NCBI GenBank assembly: GCA_913058345.1
Contig: CAJXQR010000002.1
Location: 310,001 to 374,000 of the forward strand
Reading direction: 5' to 3'
DNA: 64,000 nt
DNA from: an uncultured Gammaproteobacteria bacterium
GTDB lineage: Bacteria > Pseudomonadota > Gammaproteobacteria > Pseudomonadales > Porticoccaceae
In this document: positions 17,294-26,026 of the stretch, one piece after another
How positions within the stretch are numbered: the first letter of the stretch is position 1
Layout of the letters: each line of letters begins with the position of its first letter
Notes under the pieces: generated by a model
Seen by the model: only the letters and a program-made list of their open reading frames with translations
What the model was told of the DNA's origin: nothing
Database searches by the model: none
Position numbers and translations under genes: made by a program

Positions 17294-19177
17294 TCACTCG
17301 ATCATATCGTCGTAGGGATTTTCTTCCACTAGAGGTACAGCCTTACCGTAGCCCGGTAAACTGATGGCCTGATCAGATATCACAACCTCATCGTCGCCAA
17401 TCATACCTTCACCAAAGCGGTAGATTGGCGCAAGCTTCCCACGATCGGCGCCGGCCTCATACTCTGCAGCCCGCTCACGGGTGCCCTCACGGCGTTGACA
17501 GTAATCGCTCCAGTTACTGCTGTATCGCTTAGCCAGCATTTGTTCGGCAACAGCTCCGGAAAACAAGACCCCCGTTGCGTTATTGCCACCAAAACCCTTG
17601 GCATTAATGAAGGCCACATCTTTTTCAGCCGGCAAATCTTGTAGTGGGAAATGTAAGCGCTGCTGGTAGACGTCATCGGCGACAGCACTCATAGTTTTAA
17701 TACCGGGAATCAAACCGTGGCGCATGGCTCCAATGGCAGTCATCACCTGATCGCCACTGGCCGGTGCCAGGGAGTGCCCTACATAAGCTTTCACCGCACA
17801 CACGGGCCAGTCACTAATACCAAAAGCCTCGGCAACACGTTCAAAAATGATCGACTCAGTCACCCGGTTTTGCGGCGTACTCGAGCCATGGGCCATCACA
17901 AAACTGCGCTGGCGAACGGCTTCTTCGCCGAGAATATTGCGTGCAGTAGCAACCGCCTTACCAAAGCTAATATAGTTACCCGGCCCCGGGCCGGAAATGG
18001 ATTTTTTAATACCGTCGGCATCGACGTGGACATCGGGCACCGCACCAAAAATATCGGCACCCAGTTCAATGGCCAGCGCATCGTCCATCAAAACAATATA
18101 TTGCGCCGACTCACCCATCACAAAACCGGCATTCTCCCCAAAAGGACGGCTATAGCGGCGGGGGTCGCCATCACCCAGTGCCTCCATTTCCGCTTCCGTC
18201 GCTAGGGCCGTCATGTTGGTATAACCCTCCATAACTTCTGGCAAAATGGGGGCTTCACCGCAACCCACAACGGCCACGCGACGCGCACCACTGCGAATAT
18301 CGTGTACCGCCGCGCGCAAGTTGTATAAGAAACTAGCGCAGGCACCGGCTACTGATTCGGTATGGCCAAGATTGCCCAGCACATAAGCATTAACGAAATC
18401 TGCGGGCATACTGGTTAAACCCATTGGCACTTGCTTGGACGTTGGACGGCGACCCAGCTGACGCGAGGTCATCAAGCCACCCAGACCTTCATCAGCCAAC
18501 TGTCCCATAGCACTGGAAGCGTAGACACCGGTCTCGTCGGGCTGTACAGCATCGCAAATAGTTTGCCAATCAATGCCTATTGACCGCACGGCATCGGTGG
18601 CTCCAAACAGCGCCAGCTGCAAGCCTCGTGGTTGAAAGCGCGAATTATAAAGCTCGCCCGGTTCAAAGCCTGTGGGCAACTGCCCAGCAGCCTTCACTGG
18701 CATGTTGCGCGTGGTGGGGATACGCCATTCCTGCTGACCCTGAATCGTGACCTCCACTTCACCCCTTTCACCGTAAGTCACTTGCCAGCTTTCTGGAATA
18801 TGCTCGGGCAGGCTTTTCTTTGTGGTACGAAACGTCATCGTCCTGTCACGAGAGTCCGTTACCATTGTCTTTTGGCAAAAGGCTGCATCAGGATCGTAGT
18901 GGTTTTCTTCAATACGCCGAATTAAGGTTTTATTGCAGACCTCGGTCGCGTAACGCGTAAAAACCTTTCCAACGCTGAGGCTATTACCCCCACTATCTTC
19001 ATAGGTCGAGCCATTCCAGGTGACCAACTTCATCATGCAAGCCAGACCGGCAATCGTTTTTTCCTGCTCCTGCTGGTTCAGGTTTTCCAGCACCATGCGG
19101 CGGTAAGCCTGATCAAATGAGCTTCTTCCGGCGGGATTAACACCACCATATCCAACAATAACAGGCAATATCGACAT
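17294..19177 (-). CDS. fabY: Beta-ketoacyl-ACP synthase FabY
   Basis: Large condensing enzyme (627 aa) closely resembling Pseudomonas aeruginosa FabY, which starts fatty acid synthesis in place of FabH. Shared landmarks are the N-terminus LPVIVGYGGVNPAGRSSF, GQLPTGFEPGELYNSRF (about 165-181) and a C-terminal extension ending in MIE. The thiolase-fold active site is C280 (AGACASF), H430 (MAHGSSTP) and H468 (AYVGHSLA), a Cys-His-His set typical of elongating synthases. It is divergent from a GlxA-type regulator with 131 bp between them. Confidence 0.93.
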   Translation of the reverse strand: MSILPVIVGYGGVNPAGRSSFDQAYRRMVLENLNQQEQEKTIAGLACMMKLVTWNGSTYEDSGGNSLSVGKVFTRYATEVCNKTLIRRIEENHYDPDAAFCQKTMVTDSRDRTMTFRTTKKSLPEHIPESWQVTYGERGEVEVTIQGQQEWRIPTTRNMPVKAAGQLPTGFEPGELYNSRFQPRGLQLALFGATDAVRSIGIDWQTICDAVQPDETGVYASSAMGQLADEGLGGLMTSRQLGRRPTSKQVPMGLTSMPADFVNAYVLGNLGHTESVAGACASFLYNLRAAVHDIRSGARRVAVVGCGEAPILPEVMEGYTNMTALATEAEMEALGDGDPRRYSRPFGENAGFVMGESAQYIVLMDDALAIELGADIFGAVPDVHVDADGIKKSISGPGPGNYISFGKAVATARNILGEEAVRQRSFVMAHGSSTPQNRVTESIIFERVAEAFGISDWPVCAVKAYVGHSLAPASGDQVMTAIGAMRHGLIPGIKTMSAVADDVYQQRLHFPLQDLPAEKDVAFINAKGFGGNNATGVLFSGAVAEQMLAKRYSSNWSDYCQRREGTRERAAEYEAGADRGKLAPIYRFGEGMIGDDEVVISDQAISLPGYGKAVPLVEENPYDDMIE

Positions 19178-19308
19178 TGTGTGTGGCTACCTTTTTCATG
19201 GATTGAACATAACTTGGCAGTGTAAGCCGTACACAAGCGGTCATTAATGGTTATAGTAGCCATACGTTATGGTACTTCAGCCAACTGTCATCATTACGGA
19301 GCTTATTT

Positions 19309-20313
19309 ATGAATGAGCCCTACCGCGTCGCCGTCCTGCTGAGCGAGAATCTGCTCGCAACCAGTGCGACGCTGCCAATTGAAATCCTCAATACCGCCGC
19401 CGGTTCTGCTCGCGCCAATAAGCGTGACGCCCGTGCGATAGAAATTCATTCGCTATCGCTAAATGGCGAACCGGTGCCCTCGTCATCGGGCTTTAGTCTT
19501 ACACCCACAGCATCGATCGGCGATGACATTGGCCGCTGCGACCTCATTCTCATCCCCGGTTTCTGGCGCAACCCACGCCCCATGATGAGCCGCCACAGGG
19601 CGTTTCTACCCTGGCTCGTCGAGCAGCACGAACAGGGCTCTATTATTAGCGCTGTCGGTACCGGCTGTTGTTATCTGGCCGAAGCGGGCCTGCTCGATGG
19701 TAAAGCGGCCACCACACACTGGCATTATTTTGACCAGTTTCAACGTGACTATCCTCAAATCGAGCTCACCCGCCAGTACTTTATTACCCGAGCCGACAAC
19801 CTTTACTGTGCCGCGAGTATCAACGCTCTCACCGAGTTAATGGTGAATATTGTCTTCCGCTGGTATGGCCGCACAGTCGCTAATATTGTGCAACGCAATT
19901 TCTTTCACGAAATTCGCAACTCTTTTGAACCGACAAAATACTACAGTGGAGAAACTATTCAGCACCCGGATGAACAGATCGTGCAGGCGCAAATCTGGAT
20001 GCAGGATAATTTCCACAAAACCATTCAAATCGCTGTTCTGGCAGAGCAGTTTGAGATGAGCCTGCGCACCTTTAATCGACGCTTTAAGAACGCTCTCGGT
20101 CATAGCCCGCTGAGCTACTTACAGGAATTGCGACTCAATGCTGTCAAAGATTTACTACAGCACAGCAATCTCACGCTGACCGAAATTGCCAGTCGCTGTG
20201 GTTATCAGGACGTGTCTTTTCTAACGCAACTCTTCAAACGCCACTTCAATGTCCCCCCCGGACGCTACCGCGACACCGTGCGCGCGAAGTTATTCAGAGC
20301 GACCAACGACTGA
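19309..20313 (+). CDS. GlxA family AraC-type transcriptional regulator
   Basis: A 334-aa regulator with an N-terminal DJ-1/PfpI-like domain (about 1-185; VGTGCCYLAEAGLLDGKAAT matches the nucleophile-elbow region) and a C-terminal AraC double helix-turn-helix (about 225-325; MSLRTFNRRFKNALGHSPLSYLQ, then ASRCGYQDVSFLTQLFKRHF). The ligand is unknown. It is divergent from fabY, so local control of fabY is possible but not shown. GGAG lies upstream of the ATG. Confidence 0.92.
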   Translation: MNEPYRVAVLLSENLLATSATLPIEILNTAAGSARANKRDARAIEIHSLSLNGEPVPSSSGFSLTPTASIGDDIGRCDLILIPGFWRNPRPMMSRHRAFLPWLVEQHEQGSIISAVGTGCCYLAEAGLLDGKAATTHWHYFDQFQRDYPQIELTRQYFITRADNLYCAASINALTELMVNIVFRWYGRTVANIVQRNFFHEIRNSFEPTKYYSGETIQHPDEQIVQAQIWMQDNFHKTIQIAVLAEQFEMSLRTFNRRFKNALGHSPLSYLQELRLNAVKDLLQHSNLTLTEIASRCGYQDVSFLTQLFKRHFNVPPGRYRDTVRAKLFRATND

Positions 20314-20394
20314 AATGGTAGAAAGTTTGTTCCATTCACGTTGGCTAACAAAAGGCCGATGCTCACGGCACTCGATGATTTTCCAACAAATTAT

Positions 20395-20429
20395 GAGAAT
20401 CGTAGTAAGCACACACTTACGATATTCTC
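20395..20429. other. Imperfect hairpin downstream of the GlxA-type regulator
   Basis: GAGAAT (20395-20400) pairs with ATTCTC (20424-20429), and inside it GTAAG pairs with CTTAC around CACACA. It lies about 80 bp after the regulator stop. There is no T-run, so termination is uncertain. Confidence 0.35.
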
Positions 20430-20495
20430 TCGTTATATCGACATAAAAACTGACCCTTGTCAGATCTAGAAACCGCCTTTTAATACCTTGCTGTA

Positions 20496-20708
20496 TTAAC
20501 GGCTCCGTCTTTCATACTGATTTAATAAGACCTGTACCTGATCCTGTATCCAGTTGTCCGGTGCATTGGTCCAGCACTGCAGCGCGGGGAACCAATGCAG
20601 GCCCATACAGGTCAACATAAGTCGAGCGCCCTCCGACACGGGGCCGGAGCGACGATAGGCGTAATAAACGGGGGGTTTGTTCTTAAAGATAGAAACAACG
20701 CTGGCCAC
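20496..20708 (-). CDS. Small uncharacterised 70-aa protein
   Basis: Starts at GTG with a strong TAGGAG site about six bases upstream on the minus strand, which is the main support for it being real. The sequence (VSIFKNKPPVYYAYRRSGP near the N-terminus; CMGLHWFPALQCWTNAPDNW in the middle) is rich in aromatic residues and has two Cys, with no signal peptide or known motif. It is a single gene between the GlxA-type regulator (convergent) and the TRAP lipoprotein gene. Confidence 0.6.
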   Translation of the reverse strand: MASVVSIFKNKPPVYYAYRRSGPVSEGARLMLTCMGLHWFPALQCWTNAPDNWIQDQVQVLLNQYERRSR

Positions 20709-20824
20709 GGTTCACTCCTAGAATGCCCTTTTTAGCGTAAACGCTAAATAGTCAAGGTCTTAACGAGTAGAAAAGCTTAACGCGACCATATTGTTAGCAC
20801 TGACCTTTATTATTAGCAATGGTT

Positions 20825-21943
20825 TTAGGGCTGGATTGTCGACTCCGTCCCCAATCGGCGGGCGCGATAGTAAGCTTCCTCTGAGATTTCGTGATAGTCC
20901 GTCACCTGCGACTGAAAGGCTTGCAGAGAATCCCACACCTTACTTGCCAATGGATCATCAGCGACCAGTTCATCGAGTACTTCTCTGGTAATGGTTTTGA
21001 GCTTCATCAGCACATCATCGGGCAAGCGGCGCAACTGCACATCGTGTTCGTTGACCAACTGCACCAGTGCGGCGTTATTGCGCGCGGTGTATTCATCCAA
21101 CATATCCTGATTCACCGTACGCGCCGCCGCCTCAACCATGGCTTGCAGATCAGGGGGCAGGGATTCCCAGGCCTCTTTATTAATGATCAACTCCAGGGTT
21201 GAGCCAGTCTCATGCCAACCTGGATAGTAGTAATATTTCGCCACCTGGTGGAAACCAAACGCTAAGTCATTATAGGGACCGACCCATTCGGTGGCATCGA
21301 TCAAACCGGTTTGCATGGCGGTATAAAGCTCGCCACCGGGAATAGTCACCGCTTCGCCACCCGCACGGGTAATCACCTCACCGCCTATACCGGGGATGCG
21401 CATTTTCAAACCCTGCAGGTCATCAAGATTGTTGATTTCGCGATTAAACCAACCCGCCATTTGCACTCCCGAGTTACCCCCGGCAAAAGGGACGAGATTG
21501 AAGGGAGCATAGGTTTCACGCCACAACTCCATGCCGCCGCCGTAATACAACCAGCTGTTCATTTCCTGCGCATTGAGACCGAAGGGCACCGAAGTAAAAA
21601 ACGCCGCCGCAGGTGTTTTTCCCTTCCAGTAATACGCCGCACCGTGGCCCATTTCAGCCGTACCTTGAGACACTGCATCGAACACTTCTAATGCAGGCAC
21701 CATTTGCCCAGCACCATACACTTTCACTTTCAGGCGCCCCTGACTCATCCGGTCAACCAGAGTGGCAAAATTCTCAGGGGCCATACCGAGGCCCGGATAA
21801 TTTTTCGGCCAGGTAGTGACCAGTTTCCATTTAAACGTTTTTTGCTCTTGGGCCGCTGCGCCATCAGAAGGGCTTACTGCTTGCTGCTCGCCGCAGGCGG
21901 CCAGCAAAATTACGAGAGTACTTATGACTAATGTTTTTATCAT
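20825..21943 (-). CDS. TRAP transporter substrate-binding lipoprotein (DctP family)
   Basis: A 372-aa extracytoplasmic solute receptor. The start MIKTLVIST gives a lipoprotein signal with lipobox LLAAC and Cys17; a frame extending 43 codons upstream would lose this. AAGG lies before the ATG. The DctP fold is clear (TTWPKNYPGLGMAPENFATLVDRM, GAGQMVPALEVFDAVSQG, DATEWVGPYNDLAFG) and resembles the TakP-like receptors for 2-oxo acids. No DctQ or DctM membrane subunit is nearby, so it is an orphan receptor or works with transporter subunits elsewhere. Confidence 0.9.
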   Translation of the reverse strand: MIKTLVISTLVILLAACGEQQAVSPSDGAAAQEQKTFKWKLVTTWPKNYPGLGMAPENFATLVDRMSQGRLKVKVYGAGQMVPALEVFDAVSQGTAEMGHGAAYYWKGKTPAAAFFTSVPFGLNAQEMNSWLYYGGGMELWRETYAPFNLVPFAGGNSGVQMAGWFNREINNLDDLQGLKMRIPGIGGEVITRAGGEAVTIPGGELYTAMQTGLIDATEWVGPYNDLAFGFHQVAKYYYYPGWHETGSTLELIINKEAWESLPPDLQAMVEAAARTVNQDMLDEYTARNNAALVQLVNEHDVQLRRLPDDVLMKLKTITREVLDELVADDPLASKVWDSLQAFQSQVTDYHEISEEAYYRARRLGTESTIQP

Positions 21944-21974
21944 TATCTGTTTACCTTGTTCATTATCGTTGTTG

Positions 21975-24131
21975 TTATAGAGCCTGTAATTTGGCGTATT
22001 GCAGGACCATCCACTTGGTACCTTCATTAACAAAGTTAACCTGCACGCGGCCATTGGGGCCATTGCCTTCAAAACTGAGTATCACGCCTTCGCCAAAGAT
22101 CTTGTGCTTCACCTGCTGGCCGAGAGCAAAACCCGAGCCCGAGCCCTCATCGCTGAGCGTCGCTGGTTTTTTGACAAAGCTGGTAGGGCGAGACACGTTG
22201 GCCGACAGCCGTACCTCTTGCAGTACCTCTGATGGAATATCGCGAATAAAGCGCGACACCCGGTTAAAACTTTCCTGCCCGTAAAGCCGCCGTGTTTCAG
22301 CATAAGTCAGGTAGAGTTTTTCCATCGCCCGAGTAATGCCCACGTAACAAAGGCGGCGCTCTTCTTCGAGACGTCCAGATTCTTCCAACGACATCTTATG
22401 GGGGAAGAGGTTTTCCTCCATGCCGGCCATAAACACCAGGGGAAATTCCAAGCCTTTGGCCGAATGCAGGGTCATTAACTGAACAGCGTCTTCATCGCTT
22501 TCGGCCTGGCGCTCACCGGCATCGAGCACTGCCTCGTCAATAAACTGGGGCAGGGCAGGGCTATCGGGGTCGGGCGCCTCGTAGGCCCGACAGGCATTAA
22601 TCAGCTCTTCAAGGTTTTCGACGCGAGTCTGGCCGCGCTCACCTTTTTCACGGCGATAAAATTCCAGCAGGCCCGATGCCTCCAGCACCTGATCAGTCAA
22701 CCCATCAAGGGTCAGGCTTTGATAATCCTCAGCTAACTCGCTCACCATGGCCAAAAAGCCGCGCACGGCATTACTGGCACGGGCGGGCAGGTTCTCGACC
22801 TCGGTCTCTGCTGCCGCCCAAAGTGACTGTTGATGAGCTCGCGCCGTGTCGCGCAAGCGCTGTACGGTTTTGTCACCAATGCCACGAGTCGGAGTATTAA
22901 TCACCCGCTCAAAGGCCGCGTCGTCGTGGCGGTTCATTAACAGGCGCAAATAGGCCAGAGCATTTTTGATTTCAAGGCGCTCGTAAAAACGGTGGCCGCC
23001 GTAAATACGATAGGGAATCTGTAAGCGCAGCAGGGCCTCTTCAAGAATGCGCGACTGGGCATTGGAGCGATAGAGTATCGCCACATCGCTACGCATATTG
23101 CCTTTGGCAATCCAGTCCTGAATGCGTTCGCCAATAAAGCGCGCTTCGTCCTGTTCGTTAAAACCTGCGTAGAGCGACAACAACTCACCGTCTTGACCAT
23201 CGGTCCACAGGGTTTTACCCAGGCGGTTGGCATTTTGGCTGATAACCCCGTTGGCTGCCTTGAGGATAGTCGCTGTGGAGCGATAATTTTGCTCCAAGCG
23301 CACCGTTGTTACCGCTTCAAAATCGTGGGTGTAGTTTTGAATATTTTCAATCTTGGCACCGCGCCAGCCGTAAATAGACTGGTCATCGTCTCCCACCGCC
23401 GTCATACCCAATTTATTGCCCGCGAGTACACGCAGCCAGGCGTATTGAATACTGTTGGTATCCTGAAACTCGTCCACCAATATGTGTTGAAAACGGTCTT
23501 GATAATGGGCCAATAACTCTGGCTTGTTCAGCCACAGCTCGTGGGCACGCAGTAATAGCTCACCAAAATCGACTAACCCACCCCGTTGGCAGGCCTCCTC
23601 ATAAGCGTGATAAATTTGTAACATCGCTACAGTAAAGGGGTCGGGGCTTTGCTGAATATGGGCGGCGCGCAAGCCTTCGTCTTTCTGCTCATTGATATAC
23701 CACTGGGCCTGGCGGGGCGGCCACTTCTCCGCGTCCATATTCAGCGCGGCATAAACCCGCTTAATGACACGCAGCTGGTCCTCAGCATCGAGAATTTGAA
23801 AACCCTCGGGCAAACCGGCATCGCGCCAGTGCATTTTTAACAAGCGATGGGCGAGCCCGTGAAAGGTACCCACCCACATCCCCTGAGGCGCAAAGCCAAT
23901 GAGGTCCGAGATACGCTCGCGCATTTCCCGCGCCGCTTTGTTGGTAAAGGTCACAGCGAGAATTTGATAGGGCGACAAACCCTCGACCTGCATCAGCCAG
24001 GCGATGCGGTGCACCAGCACCCGAGTTTTGCCACTGCCGGCACCAGCCAACACCAACTGATAAGGGTCCGCACTACTCACCGCCTCACGCTGGGCGGGAT
24101 TAAGACTATCTATTATTGAGGTAACATCCAT
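21975..24131 (-). CDS. uvrD: DNA helicase II (UvrD)
   Basis: Superfamily 1A 3'-5' helicase for nucleotide excision and mismatch repair. The 718-aa length is normal. Motifs in order: Q-motif SLNPAQREAV (9-18), Walker A AGAGSGKTR (29-37), Walker B ILVDEFQDTN, AVGDDDQSIYGWRGA, VRLEQNYRS, VQLMTLHSAKGLEFPLVFM, and CYVGITRAMEKLYL. A C-terminal Tudor-like segment ends the protein (FGEGVILSFEGNGPNGRVQV). The terminal sequence matches UvrD better than Rep or PcrA. Confidence 0.96.
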   Translation of the reverse strand: MDVTSIIDSLNPAQREAVSSADPYQLVLAGAGSGKTRVLVHRIAWLMQVEGLSPYQILAVTFTNKAAREMRERISDLIGFAPQGMWVGTFHGLAHRLLKMHWRDAGLPEGFQILDAEDQLRVIKRVYAALNMDAEKWPPRQAQWYINEQKDEGLRAAHIQQSPDPFTVAMLQIYHAYEEACQRGGLVDFGELLLRAHELWLNKPELLAHYQDRFQHILVDEFQDTNSIQYAWLRVLAGNKLGMTAVGDDDQSIYGWRGAKIENIQNYTHDFEAVTTVRLEQNYRSTATILKAANGVISQNANRLGKTLWTDGQDGELLSLYAGFNEQDEARFIGERIQDWIAKGNMRSDVAILYRSNAQSRILEEALLRLQIPYRIYGGHRFYERLEIKNALAYLRLLMNRHDDAAFERVINTPTRGIGDKTVQRLRDTARAHQQSLWAAAETEVENLPARASNAVRGFLAMVSELAEDYQSLTLDGLTDQVLEASGLLEFYRREKGERGQTRVENLEELINACRAYEAPDPDSPALPQFIDEAVLDAGERQAESDEDAVQLMTLHSAKGLEFPLVFMAGMEENLFPHKMSLEESGRLEEERRLCYVGITRAMEKLYLTYAETRRLYGQESFNRVSRFIRDIPSEVLQEVRLSANVSRPTSFVKKPATLSDEGSGSGFALGQQVKHKIFGEGVILSFEGNGPNGRVQVNFVNEGTKWMVLQYAKLQAL

Positions 24132-24444
24132 GGGGCGGGGATTTTAGCAGATTCCTTAGCGAGGCTTGACGATATTAATCGCTAGACATAGCCAATAACT
24201 CCCTCTACTCGTGACACGCAATCCATACATCCTTGTTCGCTCGGTCTTGGCATCCTGCGTTGCCTAAATGATGCTCTGCCGGCTGCATCAACTCAAAGCG
24301 CCTATACCTGGACATGCCGCTATGCCACCTAAAGTCACACATTAGAAAATACTCTTTACTTTCACGGCAAAAGGAAGAACCGATAAAAATACTTTCATGG
24401 GTAAATAATTTACAATTTGGCCAGCAATTAATCGGAGACCGGCC
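24132..24444. other. Divergent control region between uvrD and hexR
   Basis: A 313-bp gap holding the uvrD promoter (reverse) and the hexR control region. A 164-codon reverse frame crosses from here into hexR in an overlapping frame; I do not regard it as a gene. The one clear element is the palindrome at 24401-24413. No LexA box was recognised. Confidence 0.5.
24401..24413. promoter_or_regulatory. Candidate HexR-type operator
   Basis: GTAAATAATTTAC is a perfect inverted repeat (GTAAAT / ATTTAC) around one central A, 31 bp before the GTG start of the HexR-like regulator. It resembles the published HexR box type TGTAATTAAATTACA, suggesting autoregulation. Confidence 0.45.
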
Positions 24445-25293
24445 GTGAAGCCCGCAGCACTCACACAAACCATTAGCAATGAACTCCAGGCCATGCGTAA
24501 ATCTGAACGCAAGGTCGGTCAATTTGTGCTGGCCCAACCCGACAAAGTGATCCGCATGCGTATTGTCGATCTCGCCCAGCAGGCTGAGGTGAGCGAACCC
24601 ACGGTAGTGCGTTTTTGTCGCGCCGTAGGCTGCCATGGCTTTCAAGACTTTAAACTGGCCCTTGCTCAACAGCTGGCATCCAGTCCCAGCATCGGTCAAA
24701 TTGCCGTCACCGATAGCGACTCCACCGCGGAATATTCCTTCAAAGTCTTCGACTCCACCGTCGACAGCCTATTAAAGGTACGCGACAACCTCGACCTGGA
24801 CATGCTCGACCGCGCCGTGCAGGCACTGTGCGCCGCCAAGCGTGTTGAGTTCTACGGTTTTGGTGCCTCCGCCGCCGTGGCCTTCGATGCCCAGCACCGT
24901 TTTTTTCGCCTGCAATTAGCCACCGCCGCCTACTCAGACCCCCACCTGCAAAACATGTCGGCGACCTCGCTTTCGCCCGATGACGTCGTGGTCGCCTTTT
25001 CACAATCGGGTCGCACTAAAGCCTTGCTCGACTCCATCGCGCTAGTTAAAGCCCGAGGCGCAAAAGTCATCGCCCTGGCACCCAGCCAATCGCCGGTTGC
25101 CGATGCCGCCACCATCCCCATTACCATTGATGTGAAAGAAGACATTCAAATTTATACGCCCCTCTCATCGCGCATCGCCCACCTCGCAGTTATCGATGTA
25201 TTGGCCATCGGTGTCGCCCAGCAAAAAGGCCCGCAGCTTGAAGAACACCTGCAACAGTTACAGAAAAACCTCGATAGCTTACGCATAAAATAA
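24445..25293 (+). CDS. hexR: MurR/RpiR family regulator, HexR-like
   Basis: A 282-aa regulator with an N-terminal helix-turn-helix (about 1-77; KSERKVGQFVL, VSEPTVVRFCRAVGCHGFQDFKLALAQ) and a sugar-phosphate isomerase (SIS) domain (about 125-255; VEFYGFGASAAVAFDAQHRFFRL, VVAFSQSGRTKALLDSI). This matches HexR, the repressor of central carbohydrate genes that senses 2-keto-3-deoxy-6-phosphogluconate. The start is GTG with CGGAG eight bases upstream. The usual zwf-pgl-eda neighbours are absent; a small phosphatase gene follows 67 bp later. The gene name is a family-level assignment. Confidence 0.82.
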   Translation: MKPAALTQTISNELQAMRKSERKVGQFVLAQPDKVIRMRIVDLAQQAEVSEPTVVRFCRAVGCHGFQDFKLALAQQLASSPSIGQIAVTDSDSTAEYSFKVFDSTVDSLLKVRDNLDLDMLDRAVQALCAAKRVEFYGFGASAAVAFDAQHRFFRLQLATAAYSDPHLQNMSATSLSPDDVVVAFSQSGRTKALLDSIALVKARGAKVIALAPSQSPVADAATIPITIDVKEDIQIYTPLSSRIAHLAVIDVLAIGVAQQKGPQLEEHLQQLQKNLDSLRIK

Positions 25294-25360
25294 AGTAAGT
25301 CGTCAAAACAAAAACTTTCACCCCGCACTCTTCATCACGCATTCAAAAAGAGAATAAAAA

Positions 25361-25804
25361 ATGGACAGCAAACAACTCACACCCCAACTCTACGTCGCCG
25401 GTCAAATTACCAAAGAAGATATCCCCGCCATTGCCGCCCAGGGCTTTAAAGTCATTCTCAACAACCGGCCCGATGGCGAGGGCGAAGACCAACCCTTAGC
25501 TGCCGAAATAGAAGCCGAAGCAAACGCTCACGGACTACAATATATTTACCAACCCGTTGTCGGCACCGCAATTACTGATGAAAACGCCGAAGAGTTTGGC
25601 GCAACCATCGCCGCCTGCGCCAATGACAGTAATGGCCCCGTTTTAGCCCACTGCCGCACCGGCACTCGTTGTACTATTTTGTGGATGCTATCGCAGGCGA
25701 AAAACCAGAGCGCTGACGAACTATTAGCGACGGCAGCTAAAGCAGGGTATTCGTTGGAGCAGGTACGGGGGAGGATTGAGGGGATTGGTAAAATTTCTGT
25801 CTAA
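25361..25804 (+). CDS. TIGR01244 family dual-specificity-like phosphatase
   Basis: A 147-aa single-domain protein of the type also fused to metallo-hydrolases in Blh proteins. The P-loop is H97-C98-RTGT-R103, preceded by the conserved VILNNRPDGEGEDQP (about 31-45), which often marks this family. It should dephosphorylate a phosphotyrosine or a small phospho-compound; the substrate is unknown. It follows hexR by 67 bp with AGAGAAT before the ATG. Its 3' end is only 20 bp from the repeat region described next. Confidence 0.85.
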   Translation: MDSKQLTPQLYVAGQITKEDIPAIAAQGFKVILNNRPDGEGEDQPLAAEIEAEANAHGLQYIYQPVVGTAITDENAEEFGATIAACANDSNGPVLAHCRTGTRCTILWMLSQAKNQSADELLATAAKAGYSLEQVRGRIEGIGKISV

Positions 25805-25826
25805 TCATTTAATTTCTGATTCTGTT

Positions 25827-25978
25827 TAACGTGTCGTCGCCAAGTTCCTTCCGTGGGTGACGGCAGCGCGCGTACCGCGCCTCTGCCTAACAACCCTCTG
25901 AAGCAGGATTTTCCCCTCGTGGTACGATGCAGAGCATCTCCCACACTCGGTCAAAATCTGCTTAGCTACGACACGTTA
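25827..25978. repeat. 152-bp element with 18-bp inverted ends, upstream of the AIPR gene
   Basis: The ends 25827-25844 and 25961-25978 are inverted repeats with 16 of 18 positions matching (TAACGTGTCGTCGCCAAG at the left; its near complement at the right). The inner 11 bp (TAACGTGTCGT / ACGACACGTTA) match perfectly. Read on the minus strand the left arm ends in GTTAAAC, which fits the integron core GTTRRRY. The right half overlaps the attC-like site at 25885-25981. It is either a MITE-like repeat or an attC plus an inverted half-site. Confidence 0.7.
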
Positions 25979-25981
25979 TAA
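25885..25981 (+). repeat. attC-like integron recombination site, upstream of the AIPR gene
   Basis: GCCTAAC (25885-25891) fits the attC inverse core RYYYAAC, and GTTATAA (25975-25981) is the core-site position, with GTT but not a full GTTRRRY. Between them AAGCAGGATTTT (from 25901) pairs with AAAATCTGCTT (25953-25963), leaving one extra G in the left arm, the sort of unpaired base attC sites use for strand choice. The length of 97 bp is within the attC range. TATAAT at 25977-25982, inside the core, could also act as a -10 for the next gene. Confidence 0.55.
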
Positions 25982-26026
25982 TCCAATGCTCAAACTTCCA
26001 GATATTTCCAAACCGAGAAGCTACTA

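Noticed and set aside
24205-24699. 164-codon reverse reading frame overlapping the start of hexR
   Set aside because: It overlaps a clear HexR-family gene in another frame and has no recognisable product or ribosome site.
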